A stretch of DNA of 64,000 bases from Citrus sinensis (GCF_022201045.2 NC_068559.1:868001-932000); one strand, 5' to 3'; positions 46,259 through 59,436 are shown, numbered from the stretch's first letter. Notes: generated by a model not told the origin, from the sequence alone. Translations and numbers: made by a program.

Positions 46259-46907
46259 GGGTAAAAGCTTGTAATTTAGTCCTTATATTATGAGGTTAGT
46301 GTTCATTTAGTCCCTATATTTTTAAAAACACCTCAAAACGTCCCTGTTACTAAATATTGACACTTATGCGATTATTTTTTATTATTTTTAACTTGCTTTT
46401 ACAATATTACATTTTTACAATAATGTTTCTTTTTTGGATATTAATAAAAAATTAAATTATCAAATTAAACTCAAAAATAAAATAAAAACAAAAAAGGTAT
46501 ATATTAATTTTTGTGGAAACTCACGTATGTCTAAAAAATTAATATCGTAAAAAATTACATTATCAATTTTTTTAGAAAAATTAATATTTTAACTCAAGAG
46601 TGTGTTCCACAAAAATTAATATATATTATTTTATTTTATTTTATTTTTTGGTGTTAAACTGGTAATTTATTTTTTCCTTTTTAATAATGTCTAAAAAATT
46701 ATTATAATAGGGTTATTTTTTTCTTTTTAATAATGTCTAAAAAATTATTATAATAGAGCAATATTATAAAAATAAGTTAAAAGGAACAAAAGATAATGGC
46801 AAAAGTGTCAATAATTTAATGGTAGGGATGGTTTAAGGTATTTTTAAAAATATAGGGACTAAACGGGCACTAACTTCAAAATATAGAGACTAAACGAGCT
46901 TTTACCC
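46259..46907. mobile_element. Mutator-type MITE with terminal inverted repeats of about 125 bp
   Basis: GGGTAAAAGCTTGTAATTTA at the left is mirrored by the right end (reverse strand GGGTAAAAGCTCGTTTAGTC), and the match continues for about 125 bp (TTTAGTCCCTATATTTTTAA, ATTGACACTT). TTCTTTAGT, 9 bp, is duplicated on each side (46250-46258, 46908-46916). No coding capacity. These features define a MULE-derived MITE. Confidence 0.9.
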
Positions 46908-46916
46908 TTCTTTAGT

Positions 46917-47817
46917 TATGCAATGTTGGTTTTAACCATACAAAGAAGTAATATTACATTGCAACAAAACAGAGCAAAACATCCGTGCATGTTTAGCTAT
47001 ACACGATTAAAAGTTGATTAGTTTTGTTTTCTTATATAATAACTATTAATTGTATCTTTAAAAAAAATTATTAAAAAAGTCAGCTTAATACTGAATCCAA
47101 ATTTACGTAGTAAATCCTCCGCCATTTAAAATTGTCGTATAATCGACAATGTTAATTAAATTAAATCTATTCCATTTCCTTTGTAAGTCATTTTCTTTTG
47201 GATTGACCATAAACTTCAATATTACATCATAGCATCATAACCATTTTTTTTTTTAATTTGAAATTTTATGTACATATATAACAATTCTCCAAACGACATT
47301 CATTTATAACCAAAACGCAAAAAAATACCAGCACGCAAACTTCATACGATAGCGAGCATATATATGGTGTTCCATAATACATAATGATTATGCTTCTAAC
47401 AACGCCTCTTCAACTAAGGCAAATTCTTTTTGGTTGGCTAGTATTCAAAAAATTCGATAAGATCCATTTATTAATTATATATATTATATGTTTGTAATAT
47501 ACAGTTTTATCCGCATATATATATTTAGAGTGTGTGGATCTACTATTGTAGTATTGTGTATCATTATTGTACTGTTTATTGTTTAATGAAATTACTTTGC
47601 TTTTTAAGAAAAAATAAACTACATAAATTTAAATAAAGCCACTGCCAGCGGCTTCTTTGTGCATAGGCATTACAGAAAATTCATACACAAAACCAAACAA
47701 CCAGAAAATTTAACGAACCGAAAATGCATGGACTTGGGATAATCTAAAATATAAAACAGAACCACCAACGACAGCCATAAACAAATGCATCAGCAATCAC
47801 GACCGTTCATAAGACCA
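46917..47817. other. Intergenic between the PIP1 duplicates
   Basis: About 47300-47430 (ACCAAAACGCAAA, GATTATGCTTC, CGCCTCTT) is homologous to about 51030-51130, marking the far end of the duplicated unit. The rest is AT-rich up to the 3' UTR of PIP1 copy 2. Confidence 0.45.
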
Positions 47818-49016
47818 TCAGCTTGATTTGAACGGAATGGCTCTGATCACAACCTGGTGGTACAAAGCTGCAAGTGCTGCTCCAATGAATGGTCCCACCC
47901 AGAAAATCCACTGCATCAAAACCATATATAAGATTGATCATGATTAACTGATTAATTACCATTATTGAATTTACGTCCACAAGTGTAATCTTGATGACCG
48001 AGATCTTATTTTAGGGTAATCAAGAGAGTAAATTAAACTTACATGGTCATCCCAACCGTGGTCCTTGTTGTAGATGATTGCAGCTCCAAGACTCCTTGCG
48101 GGGTTGATGCCAGTTCCGGTAATAGGGATAGTAGCCAAGTGAACCAAGAACACAGCGAACCCAATTGGCAAAGGAGCCAAAATCTAACCATATTCAATAA
48201 GGTAGTTATTAGTAAAGGTAATAATTATGATTATTATTGGTTAATTAATCATACATTAACCAGAAAAAGAATCAACTTACAGGAACATGAGAGTCTCTGG
48301 CGCTACGTTTGGCGTCAGTGGCAGAGAAAACTGTGTAGACAAGAACAAAAGTACCAATAATCTCGGCACCAAGACCATCACCCTTGGTGTAGCCATGAGC
48401 TACAGCATTGGCACCGCCGCCGAGCCGACCGTATTGGCCGGCACCCATGAAACCCTTTACAACGCCAGCACCACAGATGGCTCCCAGACACTGCATCACC
48501 ATGTAGAAAAGTGCACGTGTCAACGACAGCTTCCTCGCCAAGAACAGCCCGAATGTCACCGCCGGGTTGATATGACCACCTGCGTCACAACAAAAAGTTT
48601 AAAAAATCAAAAATTATTTTGTCGAACCCTTTAGTTATTTTGCTCATAAAATTAATTAACCAGAAGCGCAGCTGGTACAAACCCGAGATGCCAGCTGTGC
48701 AGTAAACGAGCGCGAAGATCATGCCACCGAAGGCCCATGCAATCCCTTGAATGCCGACGGTTGAGCACTTGGTGTTGGACTTGACGACGCCCATCACTGT
48801 CAATACGGAGATGTACAAGAAAAGAAAAGTGGCTATGAACTCGGCTATACCGGCCCTGTAAAACGACCAAGACGTGAGCTCTTCTTCCTCGAAGAGTGGT
48901 GCCGGCGGCGGCTCAACGTAGTCCTTTCCATCTTGGCTCTGAGCTGCCGTTCCAATCGGTTGCCTCTCAGTGAACTTATTGGCTCCTAATCTAACGTCCT
49001 CTTCTTTGCCCTCCAT
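47818..49016 (-). CDS. PIP1: Plasma-membrane aquaporin PIP1, copy 2
   Basis: Four exons: 49016-48683, 48579-48281, 48183-48043 and 47910-47818, 288 residues. Very close to copy 1; differences include T16 and S27 in the N-terminus, FEEEELTSW instead of [18 protein letters not shown] instead of RLAGGANVV, and two extra C-terminal residues (FKSS), which restore the more usual PIP1 tail. Both NPA motifs and the F-H-T-R filter are kept. Both genes keep identical exon lengths except the last, so the duplication is young in the coding part while introns and flanks have diverged. Function as for copy 1. Confidence 0.97.
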
Positions 49017-50599
49017 TTTCGCTCGCTCTTCTTCACTTAATTAGCTAAAAGACAAAAAAGATTTGAGTCGTTTGCGTGTAGCTGTTTGATCTTGCTACGG
49101 GAGTGAGGGTAATCGTTGATGTTGGGGCTTTATATAATATTATCAAGATGAAAGAGTGATCAGAGTGGGTGGTAGGGCAGTGGAGAGTATAAAATTGTGT
49201 TTAAGGAAACTTATCACTTACCTACCTAATATTTGGTGAAAATTCAAGGACGTACAATATATGTTTTGAAAGGTATTCTAGAGATACCTCATTTAGTAAT
49301 ACACAATATGTTTGGAAAATTTAAATAAATACTTGTTTACTGATAATGCTTAAGGAAGCTACCTTAATTAATTTAACTAAATTGATAGTGTCTATTTTTT
49401 TTATTTAAAACCACCTTAATTAAGGATTAAATTTTTCATTATTGTACTACTATTTAAAAACTGTTTATTTAAACTTTCAAAAAATTTAGATTTCCTTTGT
49501 CGTGGTTTGTAAGATCTATAGTAGCTGTTTTAATTTTCACCAAAAGCTGAGGTTTTGGTGATAATTTTACTTAAATTTATTTGTTTATCTCGTGACCGAC
49601 CAATCATTTTCTTAGTGTTTTTGCGATTTTATTACAAGAACTAATAAGCCTTGGTAATTTATTTATCTCTTTTTTTTTTTTTTTTAATGAAAGGCGTAAA
49701 GGACGTTAGGCGTGGGGTATACCAGTCGGCTCAACCTCAACCACATAAGTGAATGATGTAATGGCCACCGTCCATCAAGACTCCAGCAGACCAAGTGATT
49801 ATAAAAATGTGAAGATTTGATTTGATTTTATTTTTTGGTAATTTTATAGCCCTTGCAGGGGCAAATTATAGAGTTATTTTTTTTTAATTTTTTATTTAAC
49901 TTCAATTCGTTGCTCTCTAATCTCCATCTTTCATTTTCTCTATGCGAATTAAGTGAGACCAGATTAATGTAATTATCTCTACTCATACAGAAATATCACG
50001 CTGGTAGATACCTTATTTTTAAACTTCTATTAAGCTGATGATTGAAGGGGCATTCGTGGAATTTAATTATATCGATCGTGTCAACTAACATGTTCTCGTA
50101 GGTTATAATAATTGCAGTGACTTGTCTGGATAACATTAAATAATCTGAATGAACAATAATTTTGTGCTTTAGCCTCATCTTCATCATCTCTTTCTGGCAA
50201 ATTACTTTTGGTTGAAGGCATCTTATTATATTAGAAAAATAATTGGAGGCAATCGCTTGTGCGCATCTTAATAATTTTTAGGAAAATCAAACTCAATATT
50301 CAAGCTCCTTGTCTCTATTAAGAAGTAGAAAAATGACAATGACATAGATAAGCATCCAATTAAATAATAACCCTAAAGTCTTGCTCTTCTCTATTGCATG
50401 CGTGGTGACCTCTACACTTTGCGAAATGCTAATTGAAGGAATACAACATTATTACAGCAAAACAATACAAAATATTATTATTTTTTAATTACATGAAACT
50501 ATTGCTCATATGATATTATAATCGGTATTTACAATCACATAATAACTATAACTAATTTACGTCAACTTTTATATAGTATAACATAGATTTTAACCATCT
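49017..50599. promoter_or_regulatory. Upstream region of PIP1 copy 2
   Basis: TATATAAA on the coding strand at 49129-49136 is the likely TATA box, about 113 bp before the start codon. GTGACCGACCAATCATTTTC near 49592 and CCACCGTCCATCAAG near 49763 are shared with copy 1. About 50066-50222 matches 45170-45370. Confidence 0.6.
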
Positions 50600-50745
50600 C
50601 TAATATTTGAGAGACTTCAATCTTTACTCAAGAGACGAGATAGGAAATTTAAATTAAAACCCCCACAATATTTCTGTGAGGGGGTTCGAACCACTTTCTT
50701 AACACTTGTGAGAGAGTGGTTCTAAACACTAGGCTAAGGTCCAAT
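50600..50745 (-). mobile_element. tRNA-derived SINE (partial)
   Basis: On the minus strand, TTAGCCTAGTGTTTAGAAC fits a pol III A box and GTGGTTCGAACCCCC a B box, with near-normal spacing. The following text TTGTGGGGGTTTTAATTT is like the element at 61087-61379, so both belong to one SINE family. Ends and target duplication are not resolved. Confidence 0.6.
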
Positions 50746-53590
50746 GATTTACAAAATATTGTTATTTCGCGCCAAAACTGAATAATTTAATCATTGATAA
50801 GCATCAATCCACAAATTGTAAAGTACATACTAGAATTCTCATTCAATCACTTAAATTATATATCTTTTAATTTCTCTCTTCTACTGGGGTTGACATAAAA
50901 CTTCAATATTATATCTAATTTTACATCTTTATCAACTTCAATATTAATTACGTCAAATTATACATTTGTTTAGTCAAAAATTTGTGTGCATAGCATTCGT
51001 CCGAAGGACGGCCACGGTCCATTCATGACCAAAACGCAAATAAAATATAACGCACAAACTTCACATGATAGTGAGACCATAGTGTTAAAATAAACAGAAT
51101 GATTATGCTTCCAACACCGCCTCTTGAATTAAGGCCAGTGCTTTTTTGCTGGTCTGGCAGTATCCTCTGTCCTTATAAAACGTATGTTTGATGACCTAAT
51201 TTTCATCTTTCGTTTTTTCTGCATTTAAAAACGTAAATAACCCTACTATGTACATATATACGCATACACAATTTGAACTACCAACGTTATGATTGAACAT
51301 ATAATATGTCGTTTTCGAGCTCAAATTATTTTAACATCCGTAAAAACTTTCGATTATAATATTTTTTTTAAAAATTTTTGTTAGCCTTATTTAGATTTCT
51401 AGTATCTTTTTAAAGAATAAAATTACTTCCACACAATAGCCTCTTACGTACAGGGTTGTTCAAATTTTATATGAAGTCTGAATCTTAATTATTTTCAGAA
51501 ATTTACAGTTTTTATTCTATTTTTTTTATCACCTATATCTGATTATAAGATATTTAGATTTGAATAAAGCAAAAAAGTTAAGTATTCTAACTTTTATATA
51601 TGAATTAAACTTTAATATTCTTTTTCATTAATACCTCTATTAAATAAATTTATTTCCTATTATATAAATTATCCTGTTATTTTTTTATTTATCCTTTTTT
51701 TTGTTTTATAAGTATTATTCAACTATTATTATTATTATTTTTTTGTGAATAAGAATTTTAAACATAATAGAACTTTAGGTAAATATATTAATTTTAATTC
51801 AAATGATTAAATAATTCTTGATTGACTTATGTAATTAACAAGAAAAAATATCAACATAATATACTAAAAATAACATTATGAGTATCATATATTGATATAA
51901 AAAAATATGTGTTAGACTTTTTTTTTTCATTCTTTGTTAAGGTAAAGATTATCAATTTTTTTTTTACTAATCAAATAATTTATTTATAACTTGTCATGTG
52001 TTTGATCAATAAATATAATTATTGTTAATATTTATGAGGTTATATATGTCATAATATATAATTTCAAAATTTTCTTTTTAAAAAAATAAATGACTTAATA
52101 TTTATATTTTTTAAAAAAAACATATGATTCATATATATATATTTAGACCTATTTAAACATCAACTAAATTCAAACTTTTTCATAACAAAAGGTTGCAGAA
52201 AACTTTGGGAAGTAATTTAAATTAGGCAGCTGTCCTATTCGACTGACTCATGTCTCCAAAATCCAAGTGTATGGATGGGAAGAGTTGCAGCCGCAATGAT
52301 GTAATTACAGGCGGTGGTGCTACTAAATTTCGCCGTCCAGCCAAATTTACATATATATATATATATGATTCTTCTCATGACGTTGCCATGCCAATTGAAA
52401 TCATTGAAAGTTTTTTCTAGCACGTTGAATTGAATAACGAATGAAATGAATACGATTATGAAGTTGAATATTTTCGATAGTTTCAATTGGATGGGCCGCT
52501 AAGCTCACTTCTAAGTCAGCCCGTGTCTTGAACTCATGTTTACCAGGCCTAATTCTCAGACCGGCCCTAATATTCACTTGTATTTGAAGCCCCTTCAGGA
52601 CTTTAGCCATTGGTGCGTCCAAAACTCCAAATTCAGGGTGAAATTTAGCCTATTTAAGCTAAATTTATTATATTTATTTTTAAATATTTTCTTTTAGAAC
52701 GACATTTTATTAAGATAATCATTACAACTCTATCTGAATTAGCACAATCATACATTAAATATATGTATTACTTTTCACTCGTTATTAAAATCAATCAATG
52801 CTTAATATGGTTGAAGTGATGTCAATCAACATCATAATTAGATGGAGCCACATAAAATTATCATGTAAATTCCGTAATATAATTAATTTAGGACGAGATA
52901 TATTAATTAATTACGAAATACAGACATCACTTGGCATCCGGAAACGATGACACCCATGCAGATTTGAGTATCCAACCGAACCCAGGACTTGGTTCTGTTC
53001 TTTAAAAGTCCAACACACAATAGGGACATTCCTCCTTTGTTTGAATCAACAAAACGCGCAAAAAGAAATACCTCCGTGTTTCTCTACCAACTGGGTCCCA
53101 CACTGGGAAAAATCAGCTCCTCTAACCGCCGTTAATCTCACAAAATTCAACCTAATCCGACGGCTGATACGACCTTTTCTAATATCTGCTTTGGTTTCAC
53201 TTTCGCACGCTGTTGTTTTTCCCAATCAACGGAAGATCTGATCTGCGAGAAACAAGGCCTGTGCAGACGGACACACAATGAGAAACAGAGCCGCGAAATA
53301 GACTGAAGTCAACCAATCCCATCACGACACGTGCCCCCACTCCCCAACTTTCTTATGGACGTACCCGCACTTCAATTTTCACACTGGCTACCGCGCTGCA
53401 CCTTAACCGCACCGTAACTACTCCCTCTCTCCTTCCCGACGACGACGAGAAGGTTTGCAGAAAAAGTAGTAACATCATTTATGCGGTGACGGATTTCGGG
53501 ACTCGGCTCGGCTTCGACGAGTCGATTGAGTTTAAAAACAAATAAAATTTGAAAAAAAAAAAAAGGAAGAAGAAGAAGAAGAAGGAGTTG
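50746..53590. other. Intergenic
   Basis: No gene recognised. About 51300-52200 is very AT-rich. A 73-codon open frame on the minus strand at 52401-52622 has no family signal. About 53000-53590 becomes GC-richer and is the promoter and 5' leader of the GT64 gene, with a GAAGAA run at about 53565-53585. Confidence 0.4.
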
Positions 53591-56500
53591 ATGGTGATGA
53601 GAGGTAGCTTGCTGTTTAATAATAACCGTCGAACGGCACAAAGGTTCAGGCAACTGGCGATCTCAGCCGTCGGATCGTCTAAGATCAAGCTCTTACTCTG
53701 TTTTTGCATCGCGTTCACGGTGCTCCTACTCCTGAGCCGCGGCTCCACCTTAACGGAATGGACCGACTCCGGTCCACTGGACCGCTCATCTTCTCCAGGG
53801 TTCGTACAGTTTCTTGTTCGCTTTTCCTTTTTTAGTGCCCACATCACGCGGAGCTCTGTGCTGACTTTTAGTTAACAAATTAGGAAAGTTTCTATCTTTG
53901 CAGTTAAATCGTTGTAAAGTTTCTACTTTTTCTTGTTATTTGAGCTCAAATACGGGGAATTTATTAGAATGCAGTTTCCCACAGGTAGTTAATAATTAGT
54001 ACCTTTTGACATAATAAACTTTAATTAACTGCTAATTAATTAAAGTTGATGACTTGGGATATAGTTGTTGCAAATACTGCCCTTTTAAGAGTTTAAACTA
54101 AATACAAGATTTGAATTTGTAATTATTTGTAGAATTATAGGTTACTGGAATTGAGGTGTCTGTGTTTTCAAAGATAGGTAGAAGCACAACAGTTGTAAAC
54201 ATACTCTTAGTGGGGCTTCCCCCACCCCCCCAATTTTTTTTTTTTAAATATATAATACTGTGATTTTTGTAGTTGTTAGTCGTATTGAAGTATATTAGAG
54301 AAATGTTTTAATGTTAGAGTTGGTATTTGTTAATAGGAAAGGATATGCTATTTTGATGAACACATGGAAGAGATATGATCTACTAAAGCAGTCTATTGCC
54401 CACTATGCTAAGTGTCCTGGGCTTGATTCTATACACTTAGTGTGGAGTGAGCCTGATCCTCCTTCAGATTCTCTTCAAATATTTTTGCAACACATAATAC
54501 GGAAGAACTCTAGAAATGGGCGACAAGTTGAACTGAAATTCGATATCAATACTGAGGACAGTTTGAACAATAGATTTAAAGAGATTAAGGATTTGAAGGC
54601 GGATGCTGTTTTCTCAATTGATGATGATATCATATTTCCTTGCCATTCGGTAAAGTTTGCTTTTGATGTTTGGCGAAGTGCACCGGATCAAATGGTGGGC
54701 TTTGTCCCCCGAAAGGTTTGCGTTGAATCGGTATGTTTTAACTTAATTGCATTTGCATTTGCTGCAATTTCAAGATTTGACGGTTCTTTAACATTTGGAG
54801 CCAGTAGTGTTTAAGCTCTTGTTCATATTCTCTTAGTGCTTATCCATTAGTGAGTTTAGATGTCTGGAAATTTTGAAGAAGCATTATGGGTTGAGAGACA
54901 TGGCTCTGTATGTAAACTGTGATGGCCTTAAGCTGCATATTCTTGTTCATTGTCCTGTTTGTAGAAGGAAGGAACATTTGCCTAATTGTTGAAAAAACTT
55001 TGTACTGTGAGCAACATGCTCTGTATGTAAATTGTGATGGCCGTAAGCTTCATATTCTTGTTGATTGTCCTGTGTGTAGAAGGAACATTTGCCTAATTGT
55101 TGGAAAAACTTTGTACTGTGAGCAACATGCCTCTGTATGTAAATTGTGATGGCCGTAAGCTTCATATTCTTGTTCATTGTCCTCTGTGTGGAAGGAACAT
55201 TTGCCTAATTGTTGAAAGAACTTTGTGCTGTGAGCAACATGCCTCTGCATGTAAATCATGATACCTTTGAGCTTCATATTCTCATTATTCATTTCAAGTC
55301 TCTTTGATAGGACACTGTGCATGCATGTGCATCGTCTTTGGATATTGTTGTATGGTCAACCGAGTTTTTAAACATTAACAGGAGAGTGCGGAGATTGGAA
55401 AAATTATACTAAATACAAAAGCTTTTGTTAGTATCTATGTTTTGGTCGGAAAACCACATGAACTGCTTTCACTTATGAGTTTGTTAATCTCTATGCAGAA
55501 AGAAGGTAAGGATTATTATTCATATTGTGGGTGGTGGTCTGTTTGGTGGACTGGAACATACAGTATGGTGCTCTCGAAAGCTTCCTTTTTCCACAAAAAG
55601 TATCTGCGTCTATATACAAATGAGATGCCAACATCGATTAAAGAATTTGTTACCGAGAACAGGTTCTTCTTCCACTGACTTAATCCATTACTTGGCATTT
55701 TGATTCAATGTCTTTGTCTTTCATTTATGTGTTTAATTGCTCCACTGGCTGTTTGATGGTTCATCAGGAACTGCGAAGATATTGCGATGTCATTTCTTGT
55801 TGCCAATGTGACTGATGCTCCCCCCATATGGGTGAAAGGTAATTATATAATAGTTTATAAATATCTTTCTCATTCTTTCCTAATCAAATCGGTGCTCTCA
55901 TTTTTGTTATTATTATTTCCCTGGATTGTTGAATTCTGTCCTTGTGTTTTTCTACTTGATTCTATTGACTTTCTGCATGCAGAGAAATGTGATCAGAAAC
56001 TTGCTTGACAAAAACTTTATTAAATCAGATCATTGTCAAGGGAAAAAGAATATTGTTGCATTGCTTCTAAAGATTCATAAAACAAATCCTTAGAGGCATG
56101 AAAAGGCACTAAGGTTTGAGTGAGGTGACAAAATTGCTTGTGGAAAAGAGTATTAGATGAATGTTGTTGTTAAACCATATCTTATATTATGCATCGAACA
56201 CCTCCGTTATTTTCTTTCTTGAGCTGAAACATCCAAACCTTTGAGACAGTTTTGATGCTGCTCGGTTTATGGCAGCTTCTACTTGAATCTGCACAGGTTT
56301 TCTGATCCACCCTCTCTCTTTACATCCATTGGAATAGAGTTGCATTTAAATGCTAGTTGGTGATTTTCAACTTTGGATGGATATTAGTGCAACCCAAGAA
56401 TGAACTGCATTATTTTTGTGAAATGCTTGTATACATATCCTGTTTCCGTTATTATTTTTACACATTGGATGATTTTTTAGATGAGTATTGTCTGTTTTAA

Positions 56501-56682
56501 ACATTGGCATTGCCCGTGTAGGTAAAATATATGAGATTGGTTCAACTGGAATTAGTACCCTGGGAGGCCATTCCGAAAAAAGAACCCAGTGTCTAAACAG
56601 ATTTGCAGCTGAGTTTGGTCGGATGCCCTTAGTACCAACTTCAATGAAAGCTGTTGATAGTCGCCGCATGTGGTTTTGGTGA
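53591..56682 (+). CDS. GMT1: GT64 glycosyltransferase, GIPC mannosyltransferase type (EPC1/GMT1)
   Basis: Five exons: 53591-53799, 54337-54730, 55499-55662, 55768-55838 and 56522-56682, in frame, 332 residues (Arabidopsis EPC1 is 334). It is a type II Golgi protein: one membrane anchor at about 32-49 (KIKLLLCFCIAFTVLLLLS), then the GT64 domain with GYAILMNTWKRYDLLKQS, VWSEPDPP, the metal-binding triple D in SIDDDIIFP (165-167), GWWSVWWTGTYSM, NCEDIAMSFLVANVT, IWVKGKIYEIGSTGIS and a C-terminal MWFW. Plant homologues transfer mannose to glycosyl inositol phosphorylceramides and affect cell adhesion. The start could also be the second Met, two codons on. The end of exon 2 (KVCVES) replaces the usual HW-containing stretch. 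Intron 2 holds a minisatellite. Confidence 0.95.
54903..55280 (+). repeat. Minisatellite in GMT1 intron 2 (unit 112-115 bp, 3.3 copies)
   Basis: CTCTGTATGTAAA starts copies at 54904, 55019, 55131 and (as CTCTGCATGTAAA) 55243. Each unit contains GTGATGGCC, AAGCTTCATATTCTTGTT, GGAACATTTGCCTAATTGTT and TACTGTGAGCAACATGC. The copies are highly similar. Confidence 0.9.
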
Positions 56683-57419
56683 TGATGTAGTTTCACTTTC
56701 TTTTACAAAACGCTAAACTTCCACTTAAATCAGTTGAGTCATTTTGTTTTTTTTTTTGGCCCTCTGGCTTTAGAGTTGTATAAATTGGTTTGTTTACCTA
56801 ATTTTTGTATTTTGAAGATAGGGGCAAATTCTTTTACATGTTCTTGGAACGTTACTTGTATTAATGTCACCATGTAACCAATCTTTTATAATACGAGATT
56901 TCAGTTTACTTTTTTGAAAACGTAGCAGTTGGATTGTAATAAGCAAATTACAGCGACGAATTACAGTCAAAGCTCTTATCAATTTATTATAAGTGGTTTT
57001 TAAGCCTAGCTTTGCAATTTCCATACTTATTTTCTCTTAATTATTACAGATCCTATGAATATGTGCATGAATGTGTTGTCTGATTATCAAAATTATAACT
57101 ATACGGATCCTTGATCTCTTATTATTTGTTGCCAAAATTATCATGATTGCAGGAAAAAAACCAGAAATTTTTGGGGTTCATTATTAGCCTCCTCCAAGCA
57201 AAACTTAAGAGAATGAGCTCTAAGAAAAGCTCACTTTCGGAGCAAGATTTATTCGTTTGCATATGTAAAATAACTATGGCATCTCATCAACAGTTTTTTA
57301 CAAGCTGAATACACCAAACGAAAAAACCAAGAACTCAACTTTCCCGGTGATTGATGATAATATTTATACTAAAATGATGGTAATATGCTAAGCTTCGATT
57401 ATTTCTCAACCCTCTTTGA
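56683..57419. other. 3' flank between two convergent genes
   Basis: Holds the 3' UTRs of the GT64 gene (plus) and the TPR-like gene (minus), which converge. Nothing else is seen. Confidence 0.4.
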
Positions 57420-59436
57420 TCAAACAATATGATTATAGTCGTCCTGGGAGCTGCTGAGAGGAAAACAGGTCTCTTCGCCACCGGTATTCCAGAGGAAACT
57501 TGCATATTTGGAAGCATAAGAAGAGCTATTTGGCTCTGCTGCCATTGCTTGCTGGTATGTCTCCTCTGCTGCCCATAGATCCTTCCTTACTAGCCATAAG
57601 AAGTCTGCATATTGACTCAACGCCTCAGCATCTGGTGGATCTGATTGTATTGCTCGCTTGAAGCATTCTTCTGCCCTGCAAACCCAAACAGTATATCAAA
57701 ACAAACACAATATATAAGCTAGTTTTGAGCATCAACAGCAAAGAATACAAGAATAGACAATCCCACATGAAGCTCAACATACCAAAGCAAAAAACTGAAT
57801 CATAACCCGCCATCCCCATCCCATCAGTAGACAGATGATTTCAAAAATGTTTAAGATGCAAAACTGTAAATGAGTATGCTAATTGGGTGCTTAAAATTCA
57901 CATTAATCAGCAGAGACTTACGATGTCAACCTAATTAGGCAATCCTACTTCTATTATTGCTTCTGATACTGAAAAATTTAATCATCATCTTCACATCTAA
58001 AGGTAATAGGCCTTAACAAACGAATGAGCCAATTTTAATAAACAAATTAAAAAAGTAACCACAAAATACCTGTCATAATCTTTAGTAACCAAACGCAGAA
58101 ACTGGGCATAATTTAAGAGCAGAAGTGGATTATTGGGTTCCTCGGCAACACCCATCTGGTAAAGAAGATCTGTTCTAAAATAGTCCATGTAATCATCTGG
58201 TTCAAGCTTCACAGTTACTGGAGTTACAAAATGCTGCATTGTTTCATGATCAAGAATCCTATATTCTGATTCCTCTTGAATTCTTAAAGCTTCGTCCAAT
58301 ACTGAGTTCCACAAATCCAATTCCTCTTTATTCATTGGAAATTGTTTACCTGAGGAGACCTCAGACATCTCATAAGGTATGAAGCTAGGGTATTGAATTG
58401 AAGGCGATGATCTGCTGAAGCGCTTGTCCGCATTCCCACTGGAAATACGGCTCACTTTTTTGCCATCACCGTCGTTACCAATATCAGAAATTGAGAGTAG
58501 TAAATTCTTCATTGTCGAAGAATCAATCTCTGATGTTTCTTGATCCTTCTCACCCGTCAATGAAATAGTTTCTGTGATGGTTTCAGATGATCCTGGCGAT
58601 AGACTAGCTGCAAACCCAACGTTATTGCTCATTGAATGCACCGTAAAATTAGCCAAAAGAATCATAACATAGACCATCAAAGTGGGTGTTCGTGAGAAAA
58701 CTTGCTGGAAGAGCCAAACAAATGATGAATTCATTTCCCTTTGCATCTTACTTATAATCTCTTTCAAGTCCTCACAATAAAGACCCTCTCTTATATGCAA
58801 GGCACAGGCCTGAAGCTCTCTAATGATAAATACTAGCGAAGAAAATGCCTTATTCACCGAACAGTATGCAAAATCCTCTGCATCTCCAAAACCCTCTTTC
58901 CATTTTTGCTTTCTCTTTATCATCCTCAACGATAGAGGAATACCAACACAATTAGCTTTCTGTTCAATGTTCACCCTAACAATCTCTTCCCTCTCTGGCC
59001 AGTCCACTGGCTCTGGCCGGATCCCAAGCAAATTATGCTCAAGCAATTCATACTTTGGAAGCATAAATTGCATCGAAAACCCCATATTTACATCACTTAC
59101 AGCATACGCTGTCTCCTTATTATTTTGATCATGATCATGATTATCAACATGATCGTCCACGATATCTAACCTTCGTGCTAATTCTTCAGCTTGTTTTGCA
59201 AACTCATCATCCAAGAACTCATTAAAATTAGGACTGCAAGATCTCTTTATACTATTTCCCCTAGAAACACACGACCCAAAACCCCAATTCTTCAATCGAA
59301 AAGTACGATGGGGGTTGCTTTCATTACGAGTTGTAAAAGAAGCAGATGACATAAAAGAGGCTGGCTTTTGAGAAAGTGCATAGGGAACTATAATCTGTAC
59401 ACTATTTTGAATACTTGGCCCAAAAATCAATCCCAT
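57420..59436 (-). CDS. Plant TPR-like protein of unknown function
   Basis: Two coding exons, 59436-58070 and 57675-57420, join in frame (CAG|GT and AG|G) to 540 residues from the Met of MGLIFGPSIQ. A further short exon may lie at about 59891-59828 (MEDHHHNHFVLASCLEKF then GTAAG), but its phase does not fit the next exon, so it is left as a possible 5' leader exon. The middle has a likely membrane segment (TLMVYVMILLANFTVHSM). The C-terminus has tandem TPR-like helices: NNPLLLLNYAQFLRLV, AEECFKRAIQSDPPDAEALS, QYADFLWLVRKDLWAAEETY, QQAMAAEPNSSSYASKYASF. This pattern is typical of the plant TPR-like superfamily proteins with a central transmembrane stretch. Function is unknown; organelle or membrane location is only a guess. 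Confidence 0.85.

Noticed and set aside
41936..48634. Plus-strand open frames over the PIP1 exons
   Set aside because: Antisense of conserved aquaporin exons, and duplicated only because the genes are.
52401..52622. 73-codon open frame on the minus strand
   Set aside because: No family motif, no splice partners, and it is preceded by AT-rich DNA.
58823..59128. Plus-strand open frame inside the TPR-like gene
   Set aside because: Antisense shadow of the well-supported minus-strand exon.
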